Assembly (NCBI GenBank): GCA_030598525.1 | Contig: JAUVPT010000061.1 | Coordinates: 1-8,095 of the forward strand | Origin: Gemmatimonadota bacterium | GTDB taxonomy: Bacteria > Gemmatimonadota > Gemmatimonadetes > Palauibacterales > Palauibacteraceae | Direction: 5' to 3' | DNA length: 8,095 bases | In this document: piece by piece, positions 1-5,588 of the stretch | Position numbering within the stretch: the stretch's first letter is position 1 | How the letters are laid out: every line of letters begins with the position of its first letter | Notes under the pieces: generated by a model | What the model was told of the DNA's origin: nothing | The model's input: only the letters and a program-made list of their open reading frames with translations | Databases searched by the model: none | Program-made: the position numbers and the translations under genes

Positions 1-153
1 GGCAAGATGGTCAACGACGGAGAGTTGTATGATCGACTGACGGCCGCGACGGAGAACATCCAGGTGGCATCCGAGGAAATCGCGCTGCTCACGCGCGATG
101 TCAGGGAGCAGCCTGAGAAGTACCTGGACAACCTGAAGTTCTCGGTGTTCTGA
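1..153 (+). CDS. mlaD: MCE/MlaD-family lipid transporter protein, C-terminal end (partial)
   Basis: The frame is open from the window's first base and ends at TGA 151-153, giving the last 50 residues of a protein whose start lies outside. The tail contains GKMVNDGELYDRL, then a helical stretch, then REQPEKYLDNLKFSVF. This resembles the usual end of MCE-domain proteins (GKLxNDxxLYxxL, a coiled helix, and xxNPxKYxxxSVF). MlaD-type proteins are anchored to the inner membrane and serve as the periplasmic lipid-binding part of the MlaFEDB ABC transporter, which moves phospholipids between the membranes of diderm bacteria. The MCE domain itself is not visible, so the subfamily is inferred only from the tail. 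It converges on the kinase gene with 7 bases between stop codons. The symbol is provisional. Confidence 0.7.
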   Translation, partial: GKMVNDGELYDRLTAATENIQVASEEIALLTRDVREQPEKYLDNLKFSVF

Positions 154-160
154 GGGGGCT

Positions 161-1459
161 TCAGGAGGGGGACAGCAAGACTCGCCGAACGATTTCGAAC
201 GCGACGTACAACGCCCCGATCGTCAAGACCGCGACTAACGCCCGCCGACTGACCAGAGGCCAGCGCTTCTCGCGTTGCGCGGCCACGCTGAACGTGCCAG
301 TTCGCCTCACACCATCGCGACTGATCTCGAACGTCCAGGCAAGAAACAGCGAAACTGGAAGTCCGGCGAGGAGGACCAGCGGGAGCCACCTGAACCACGC
401 GGCGTGCCCGTAGATCTCCTTCATGTTCGCCAGGAAACTCACTATGCCGATGCTCGCCGCAGTGTACACGACACCTACGTTGTAGACTTTCCGGCGCTTC
501 AGCTCCTGCCAGAAGGAGAGCTTCCCGGTCACCGGCGCCCTGACCGTGGTCGTCTGACTCGTTCCAGCCGCCGGAGTCACCAGACCCGGGGTGCTCACGC
601 TGGAATACACGCCCGATCCCACTCCCGCCCCTTGCTGCACTGCGTCCCCATACTGACTGGCGGTCGGATACCGGTCCGCCGGAAGGCGCGCGAGAGCCTT
701 CAGGACCACCGCATCCAGGGCCTCGGGGACAGTCTCACGGAGGAGGGACAGCGATGTCGGAGACTCCGACTGTCTGCGCGCCATCGTGATCTGGGGCGAC
801 CTGCCTGCGAGCGGGGCCTCTCCCGCCAGCATCTCGTACGTCAGACACGCCAGTGAGTAGATGTCGCTCCTTCCATCAAGTACGGCCTCCCCGCGAGCCT
901 GCTCCGGACTCATGTATGCGGGCGTACCCACGGCCATTCCGGTCTCGGTGAGGCGCTCTCCGCCCCCCAGCGTGATCGCGCGTGCGATTCCGAAGTCGGT
1001 GATGAGGGCGTGGCGCCGGGAGAGAAGCACGTTCTCGGGCTTGATGTCCCGGTGAATGACATCTTGCGCATGCGCGAAGTCGAGGGCATCCGCGACCTCA
1101 GCCGTGATCCGCACGGCCTCTTCAATCGAGAGGTAGCGCTCCTTCTTCAACCGATCCCGGAGGGTCTCCCCTTCGACACACGGCGTCACGTGGTATAGCA
1201 GCCCTTCCGCCTCTCCCGAGTCGTACAGCGGGAGAATGTGCGGATGGACCAGACCGGCGGCGATCTCGATCTCGCGAAGGAAACGCTGTGCGCCCACTGA
1301 CGCCGCCAGTTCGGGGAGCAACACCTTTACGGCGACGGTGCGGTCGTGTCGGACATCCCGGGCCTTGAAGACCATGGACATCCCTCCACGGCCCAATTCA
1401 TCCAGGATCTCGTAGCGTCCCTCGACAGCGTGTGCCAGGCGTTCACTCAGCTTGGACAT
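161..1459 (-). CDS. Membrane-anchored Hanks-type Ser/Thr protein kinase with a C-terminal three-helix module
   Basis: The 432-residue product begins at ATG 1457-1459, two bases after the Nif3 stop, so translation is probably coupled; only a weak ribosome site is visible. The kinase domain spans about residues 16-275. It has a glycine loop GRGGMSMV (23-30), the ATP lysine K45, catalytic HRDIKPEN (H136-N143, D138), DFG (155-157) and SPEQ (184-187) closing the activation segment, so it looks active. A Ser/Thr/Gly-rich linker (about 277-312) follows. Then come SFWQELKRRKVYN and three probable membrane helices (about 324-346, 355-379, 405-424), with AWTFEISRDGVRRT after the second. This LKRR-KVY...AWxFE module is known to me from proteins that continue into TPR, TolB-like or cyclase domains. 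Here the protein ends about eight residues after the third helix, with no PASTA, TPR or propeller domain. It would phosphorylate proteins in the cytoplasm at the membrane; substrates are unknown. Confidence 0.93.
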   Translation of the reverse strand: MSKLSERLAHAVEGRYEILDELGRGGMSMVFKARDVRHDRTVAVKVLLPELAASVGAQRFLREIEIAAGLVHPHILPLYDSGEAEGLLYHVTPCVEGETLRDRLKKERYLSIEEAVRITAEVADALDFAHAQDVIHRDIKPENVLLSRRHALITDFGIARAITLGGGERLTETGMAVGTPAYMSPEQARGEAVLDGRSDIYSLACLTYEMLAGEAPLAGRSPQITMARRQSESPTSLSLLRETVPEALDAVVLKALARLPADRYPTASQYGDAVQQGAGVGSGVYSSVSTPGLVTPAAGTSQTTTVRAPVTGKLSFWQELKRRKVYNVGVVYTAASIGIVSFLANMKEIYGHAAWFRWLPLVLLAGLPVSLFLAWTFEISRDGVRRTGTFSVAAQREKRWPLVSRRALVAVLTIGALYVAFEIVRRVLLSPS

Positions 1460-1461
1460 AC

Positions 1462-2220
1462 CTACATTCCCGTCGGGTGATCGAGGAATCTGCACTCGAG
1501 GCCATATCGGTCGGCCAGGAGATCGCCGAGCGCCCGGACACCGGCGGTCTCCGTCGCGTAGTGCCCGGCATAAATCACGTTCAAACCGATTTCCATAGCT
1601 TCGTGGAATGTGTGGTGGTTGCCCTCCCCTGTCACGAACGTGTCGAGTCCCTCCTCGTGCGCCTGCTCGATGAGAGATCCCGCCGACCCCGTCGCGATAC
1701 CCACGCGCCGCACGTGCTCCGGGCCGCCCTGGATCAGTCTGGGCCTGGCACCGCACGCGGCCTCGACCTTCGCCACGAACTCGCGTAGAGATATGTCAGT
1801 GGCCGCCCACACCCCGAGACCCTCCAGATCCGACCACCTCCCGAACGTCCCCTCCGTGACGAGACCCAGCTCACGGGAGAGGAGAACGTTATTGCCGACC
1901 TCAGGGTGGATGTCCAGGGGCAGATGCGAGCTGTACACCGCCATGTCGGCATCCAGCAGGGCTTTCAGCCGGCGGTATGACCGGCCCGTGACAGGGAGAG
2001 ACTCGCCCCAGAACAGGCCATGGTGAACGACGAGGAGCTGCGCTCCCTCTCGGGCCGCCTCGTCGATCGTCGCCTGGCAGGCATCGGTCGCAACGCACAC
2101 GGTCTCGATGGGCGAGCGGCAGTCCACCTGAAGCCCGTTCCAGGCTCCGGGGTAGTCCGGCACCGCGCGTACGTCGAGGTAGTCATCCAGAAACTCGACA
2201 AGCTCACGCAGATCCGCCAC
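1462..2220 (-). CDS. Nif3-like dinuclear metal center protein (DUF34, YbgI type)
   Basis: The 252-residue product is about the length of the short, single-domain YbgI form of the NIF3 family. The expected metal ligands are present: H66-H67 in VVHHGLFW, D103 in SSHLPLDIHPEVGNN, and H220 with E224 in AGHYATETAG. These five residues match the family's two-metal site. The family is universally distributed but its reaction is unsettled; the label 'GTP cyclohydrolase 1 type 2 homolog' seen in databases should not be taken as proven. The start is GTG (2218-2220), chosen because a full AGGAGG lies 9 bases upstream and no in-frame ATG is available between it and proS. It follows proS by 34 bases and precedes the kinase by 2, so all three are probably cotranscribed. 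Confidence 0.92.
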   Translation of the reverse strand: MADLRELVEFLDDYLDVRAVPDYPGAWNGLQVDCRSPIETVCVATDACQATIDEAAREGAQLLVVHHGLFWGESLPVTGRSYRRLKALLDADMAVYSSHLPLDIHPEVGNNVLLSRELGLVTEGTFGRWSDLEGLGVWAATDISLREFVAKVEAACGARPRLIQGGPEHVRRVGIATGSAGSLIEQAHEEGLDTFVTGEGNHHTFHEAMEIGLNVIYAGHYATETAGVRALGDLLADRYGLECRFLDHPTGM

Positions 2221-2229
2221 GCCGCCCTC

Positions 2230-2235
2230 CCTCCT
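2230..2235 (-). promoter_or_regulatory. Ribosome binding site for the Nif3 gene (supports a GTG start)
   Basis: The minus strand reads AGGAGG here, a perfect Shine-Dalgarno core, ending 9 bases before GTG 2218-2220. It lies wholly in the 34-base gap after proS. The adjacent in-frame codons (GGC, GGC, GAG, AGG) offer no other start, so this site fixes the GTG as initiator. Confidence 0.75.
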
Positions 2236-2254
2236 GAGAAAGAAAGCTGGTTTA

Positions 2255-3715
2255 TCAGTAGGCTCGAGCCCTCACGACCTCGCCCACCGAGGGCGCTCCG
2301 CACAGGCAACGCGTTGGGGCCTCGGCAGACCGGAATTCCTCATCCGGAATGACCCGGATGGTAGCCTTCGTGTCGTCCTTGACCTTCTGCTCGCACCCGG
2401 CCTCGCCGCACCAGCCCGTATAGACGAAACCGCCCTGGCCCTCCATCAGGCTCTGGAACTCGGCATAATCCTCGAGTCCACGAACAGTCGCCGATTCACG
2501 CCGCTCCCTGGCCGCGACGAGCAACTCATCCTGGATGCCATCGAGCATGGTCCGCAACCGACTGCCCAGACCGGCCATGGGCAACGGGCTCTTCCGATCC
2601 GTGCCCTCGGAAGTGAAACGCCGAACCGCCATCACGCTGTCAGCCTCCACGTCCCGCGGGCCGACCTCCAGCCTGAGCGGAACGCCCCGGCGCTCCCAAT
2701 CATAGTACTTGGAACCCGGGTTCATCCCCTCTCGGTCGTCCACGTGCACGCGAACGCCTGCAGCATCCAGGTCGACCCGGATGCGGTCGCCCGCCTCCAG
2801 GACTGTCCTCCGCTGCTCGTCGTCCCGCCAGATCGGAACGATCACGACCTCGTACGGCGCCAGTTTCGGTGGAAGAACCAGCCCCTCGTCGTCACCGTGC
2901 GTCATGATGAGGCCGCCGATAAGCCGGGTCGAGACGCCCCAGGACGTGCTCCACACGTAAACGTGCTCCCCACCTTCGGTCTGGTACCTCACGTCGAAAG
3001 CCCGGGCAAAGTTCTGGCCGAGGTTGTGACTGGTGCCCGCCTGGAGCGCCTTGTTGTCCTTCATCAAGGCTTCGCAGCCGTAGGTGCGAAGGCCGCCCGC
3101 GAATCGTTCCGAATCAGTCTGCATGCCGGTGATCACAGGCATGGCCATCCACGTCTCCATGAAAGTCCGGTAGACGCCAAGCATGCGGCGCGTCTCCGCC
3201 TCCGCCTCCTCTTCGCTGACGTGAGCCGTGTGACCTTCCTGCCACAGGAACTCGGTGGTCCTGAGGAAGGGGCGCGTTCTCATCTCCCACCGAACGACGT
3301 TTGCCCACTGGTTCAGGAGAACCGGCAGGTCTCGGTAGGAGTGGATCCAGTCACGCACGATCGGCCAGATGATAGCCTCGGACGTGGGGCGGATGACAAG
3401 TGGCTCCTCCAGCTCTGCCCCACCCGCGTGCGTGACAATCGCCGTCTCTGGCGCGAAGCCTTCTACGTGCTCTGCCTCGCGATCGAGAGCAGACTTCGGA
3501 AGGAACAGCGGAAAATACGCATTCTGGTGTCCGGGTGCCTTGAACATCCCGTCCAGCGCACCCTGCATCAACTCCCAGATGCGATAGCCGTACGGACGGA
3601 TCACCATGCACCCGCGCACCGGCGAGTGGCTCGCCAGCTCCGCCTGCTGCACGATTTCATTGTACCAGGCCGAGAAGTCCTGGCTCTGGGAAGTCAGCCC
3701 CTTACCCTTCGACAT
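2255..3715 (-). CDS. proS: Prolyl-tRNA synthetase, archaeal/eukaryotic-like short type (ProS type 3)
   Basis: The enzyme joins proline to tRNA-Pro using ATP in the cytoplasm. The 486-residue length and the absence of the long editing insertion of the E. coli-type enzyme place it in the archaeal-like class. Visible elements are the motif 1 region (PYGYRIWELMQ, about 41-51), the RPTSE loop (109-113), motif 2 (RWEMRTRPFLRTTEFLWQEG, 142-161) and motif 3 with its arginine (GVSTRLIGGLIMTHGDDEG, 260-278). An anticodon-binding domain follows (about 285-385), then a C-terminal zinc-type domain with C436, C441, C470 and C472, ending in Tyr486. A terminal tyrosine is characteristic of this class. The second cysteine pair is C-x-C, where I remember C-x2-C. 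The start is ATG 3713-3715, with GGGGGA 9 bases upstream. The stop TGA is followed directly by in-frame TAA. It lies 59 bases after hisS. Confidence 0.97.
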   Translation of the reverse strand: MSKGKGLTSQSQDFSAWYNEIVQQAELASHSPVRGCMVIRPYGYRIWELMQGALDGMFKAPGHQNAYFPLFLPKSALDREAEHVEGFAPETAIVTHAGGAELEEPLVIRPTSEAIIWPIVRDWIHSYRDLPVLLNQWANVVRWEMRTRPFLRTTEFLWQEGHTAHVSEEEAEAETRRMLGVYRTFMETWMAMPVITGMQTDSERFAGGLRTYGCEALMKDNKALQAGTSHNLGQNFARAFDVRYQTEGGEHVYVWSTSWGVSTRLIGGLIMTHGDDEGLVLPPKLAPYEVVIVPIWRDDEQRRTVLEAGDRIRVDLDAAGVRVHVDDREGMNPGSKYYDWERRGVPLRLEVGPRDVEADSVMAVRRFTSEGTDRKSPLPMAGLGSRLRTMLDGIQDELLVAARERRESATVRGLEDYAEFQSLMEGQGGFVYTGWCGEAGCEQKVKDDTKATIRVIPDEEFRSAEAPTRCLCGAPSVGEVVRARAY

Positions 3716-3724
3716 GCTCTATCA

Positions 3725-3730
3725 TCCCCC
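3725..3730 (-). promoter_or_regulatory. Ribosome binding site of proS, abutting a hairpin
   Basis: The minus strand reads GGGGGA, 9 bases before the proS ATG. Only one base separates it from the GC stem at 3732-3752, so folding or unfolding of that stem could affect ribosome access. The effect is inferred; the site and spacing are seen directly. Confidence 0.55.
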
Positions 3731-3731
3731 G

Positions 3732-3752
3732 GGCCGGGCTGCACGCCCGGCC
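3732..3752 (-). other. Perfect 8-bp GC hairpin in the hisS-proS gap
   Basis: On the minus strand GGCCGGGC, loop GTGCA, then GCCCGGCC form an uninterrupted 8-bp stem made only of G-C pairs. It lies in the 59-base gap between the hisS stop and the proS ATG. No run of U follows: the next bases are CGGGGGATGAT, which hold the proS ribosome site. It is therefore unlikely to be a standard intrinsic terminator. It may stabilise or process the mRNA, or tune proS translation. Confidence 0.6.
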
Positions 3753-3774
3753 GGCTCCGGTTCAACTGGCAGCG

Positions 3775-5055
3775 TCAGTCCGAACCCGCCAGGAGTTCGG
3801 CCAGCCCCATCTTTACTTCTTCTCCCGTGTCCATCGAGCGGACCATGCACTCGTCGCGTTCGACCTCTTCGGGACCGACCACGATCACTCGCGCCGCCCC
3901 GGCCTGGTTCGCCACCTTGAACTGCCGGCCCACGCTACGGCTACGGTAGTCGAACCCGACCCTCCGACCCCGGGCCCGGAGGGAGTGAACGATGTGGAGA
4001 GCGGCGGGAAGCTGCTCGTCCGACACGTGGATCACGAAGTCATCCAGCTCGTGTCCGCCCTCCGGCACAAGGTCCCGGTCCCGGAGCAACTCGCCAAGCA
4101 CGACGTCTCCCATCCCGAAGCCCAGGGCCGGCAGCGCCGGTCCCCCTACGGCTTCCAGGAGATCATCGTACCTCCCACCACCGCAGATCGCACGGAACTT
4201 CCCCTTGCGATCCCATATCTCGAATACCAGTCCCGTGTAGTAGGCCAGGCCACGAACCAGCCGGAGGTCCAGTTCGACGAAGTCCTCCAGCCCGGCAGCC
4301 TCTATTTGTTCGCGGAACCGATTCAGTCGTACCAGGCACTCCCCCACCGCGGCAACGTCACCGAACTGCCGGGAAAGATCACCCAGGTCCATGCCGGTCA
4401 GGTCCAGCACCCTCCTCGCAGAGTCGGGCTCGATCCGCGCGTCCACGAGCCGCTCGATCACCCACTCCTCCGATTCCCGGTCCGCCTTGTCGAGGGCAGC
4501 GAATGCAGCCGGAAGCGAGGCTTCGGGAATGCCCATCTCCTGGAGCACGGCTGAGATCAACCCGCGGTCCGAGTATCGAGCTACGAAATCCGCCGCGCCG
4601 AGACCGAACTCGCGAAGCATGTCGACGGCGGCCGCCACCACTTCCACGTCCGAAGCCACCGATGTCTCGCCGACGATATCCAGGTTGAGTTGGAAGTGCT
4701 CCCTGAGGCGCCCCTTTTGAGGTCGTTCGTATCGAAACAACTGCGGCACCGAGAACCACTTGATCGGCTTCGGGAGCCCACCTGCGCGAGCAGCAACCAT
4801 GCGGGCGAAAGTCGGTGTCATCTCGGGCCGAAGAGCTACTTCCCGCCCTCCCTGATCCGTGAATCCGTACAACTGTCCTACGATCTCCTCCCCCGACTTC
4901 CTCGTGTAGAGGTCGAGACTCTCAAGCGGAGGTCCATCGTACTCCACGAAACCGTAGCGGCTCGCCACTGCCCGCCAGGTGCGGAAAATGTGAGCGCGAA
5001 GGGCCAGATCGGCCGGATAGAAGTCCCGAAAGCCGGGCAAGCTGGTAGTGGTCAT
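3775..5055 (-). CDS. hisS: Histidyl-tRNA synthetase with a divergent motif 3
   Basis: This class II synthetase charges tRNA-His in the cytoplasm. The 426-residue product starts at ATG 5053-5055, giving MTTTSLPGFRDFYP, the usual HisRS beginning. It contains ALRPEMTPTFAR (75-85, the substrate-binding TPE-type loop), motif 2 (FRYERPQKGRLREHFQLN, 107-124), the histidine-specific RGLAYYTG (268-275), GGGRYDDLL (292-300), and a C-terminal anticodon-binding domain (about 335-420) with VGRQFKVANQAGA and VIVVGPEE. The motif 3 position reads GFGMGDVVLGELL (312-324), where the common form is GFAxGLERL, so the usual Glu-Arg is absent. The rest is intact, so I take this as a natural variant rather than damage. 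It lies 103 bases after the bacilliredoxin gene with a terminator-like hairpin between. A TTG start at 5094 would add 13 residues but would begin just beyond that hairpin and has no family support. Confidence 0.95.
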   Translation of the reverse strand: MTTTSLPGFRDFYPADLALRAHIFRTWRAVASRYGFVEYDGPPLESLDLYTRKSGEEIVGQLYGFTDQGGREVALRPEMTPTFARMVAARAGGLPKPIKWFSVPQLFRYERPQKGRLREHFQLNLDIVGETSVASDVEVVAAAVDMLREFGLGAADFVARYSDRGLISAVLQEMGIPEASLPAAFAALDKADRESEEWVIERLVDARIEPDSARRVLDLTGMDLGDLSRQFGDVAAVGECLVRLNRFREQIEAAGLEDFVELDLRLVRGLAYYTGLVFEIWDRKGKFRAICGGGRYDDLLEAVGGPALPALGFGMGDVVLGELLRDRDLVPEGGHELDDFVIHVSDEQLPAALHIVHSLRARGRRVGFDYRSRSVGRQFKVANQAGAARVIVVGPEEVERDECMVRSMDTGEEVKMGLAELLAGSD

Positions 5056-5091
5056 GAGGTCGCCAATGTATGAGGCGGCTTGGGCGACCGG

Positions 5092-5123
5092 CAACAGAAA
5101 GCGCCGACCGCACCGGCCGGCGC
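5092..5123 (-). terminator. Terminator-like hairpin between the bacilliredoxin gene and hisS
   Basis: In minus-strand RNA, GCGCCGGCCG, loop GUG, then CGGUCGGCGC pair over 10 bp with a single G-U wobble, followed by UUUCUGUUG. The wobble becomes an A-C mismatch on the plus strand, so the stem is best formed in the sense of the genes. It begins about 35 bases after the bacilliredoxin stop and ends 37 bases before the hisS ATG. The U tract is short and broken, so termination may be partial. Confidence 0.5.
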
Positions 5124-5158
5124 CATTCGTCGGACCTTGCAGAAACGCAGGGAGATGC

Positions 5159-5584
5159 TCAGGCGACCCCGCAGAAACGGTCGTACGCTCCCTTGAGATC
5201 CTCGGCGATGTCGCTCGCGTCGCGCCCCTCTATCTGATGCCGTTCCAGCATGAAAACGTGCTTTCCATCCTGGAACAGGGCCAGCGAGGGGCTCGAGGGT
5301 CGAAAGCCCTCCATATAGTCCCTGGCGCGCTCCGTCGCATCCACGTCCTGCCCCGCAAACACCGTAACGACTCGGTCGGGCTGGACGCTATGCCCCGTGG
5401 CCATCGCCACGGCAGGCCTGGCATTTGCCGCAGCACAGCCGCAGATCGAATTGATGACGAGCAACGTCGTACCACCGCCGGTACCAAGTACCCGATCGAC
5501 ATCATCGGTCGTACCGAGTTCCTCGGCGCCGAGGCGTACCAACTCGTCCCTCATCGGCCGAACGGCCTCCGGATCGTATCTCAT
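5159..5584 (-). CDS. Bacilliredoxin, BrxA/BrxB (YphP/YqiW) family
   Basis: The 141-residue product is a thioredoxin-fold protein with the family signature NSICGCAAANARPA; C48-G49-C50 is the redox CGC motif, followed by the conserved alanine-rich stretch. GHSVQPDRVVTVFAGQDVDA and a C-terminal helix ending in DRFCGVA (C138) also fit the family. BrxA and BrxB of Bacillus remove bacillithiol from oxidised protein cysteines in the cytoplasm, so the gene suggests that this organism makes bacillithiol or a related thiol. The start ATG 5582-5584 has GGAG 7 bases upstream, inside the end of folC, and the folC stop is only 4 bases away, so the two are translationally linked. I cannot distinguish the BrxA from the BrxB subtype, so no symbol is given. 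Confidence 0.92.
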   Translation of the reverse strand: MRYDPEAVRPMRDELVRLGAEELGTTDDVDRVLGTGGGTTLLVINSICGCAAANARPAVAMATGHSVQPDRVVTVFAGQDVDATERARDYMEGFRPSSPSLALFQDGKHVFMLERHQIEGRDASDIAEDLKGAYDRFCGVA

Positions 5585-5588
5585 GGGC

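Noticed and set aside
275..856. Plus-strand open frame of 193 codons opposite the kinase 3' half
   Set aside because: It is antisense to the kinase domain and membrane module, with Arg/Ser/His-rich composition and no recognisable family.
1460..1756. N-terminal extension of the kinase frame by 99 residues
   Set aside because: It overlaps the Nif3 gene in another frame, is Arg/Gly-rich and of low complexity, and the kinase domain starts normally from ATG 1459.
2744..3949. A long plus-strand open frame (401 codons) opposite proS and the end of hisS
   Set aside because: It is antisense to two certain genes, its product has no recognisable motifs, and it is rich in His, Arg, Pro and Val as expected from the mirror frame of GC-rich coding sequence.
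4379..4759. Second minus-strand frame inside hisS
   Set aside because: It lies wholly within hisS in another frame and is a Gly/Arg-rich shadow; the hisS frame is continuous, so no frameshift is implied.
5056..5091. Candidate hisS promoter (TTGCCG, 18 bases, TACATT) just before the ATG
   Set aside because: Both boxes match only four of six consensus bases and would place the transcript start almost on the ATG. It is possible for a leaderless mRNA but too weak to annotate.
5056..5158. T-box or other tRNA-sensing leader ahead of hisS
   Set aside because: The 103-base gap is too short, and I see no T-box core sequence or antiterminator arrangement, only one hairpin.
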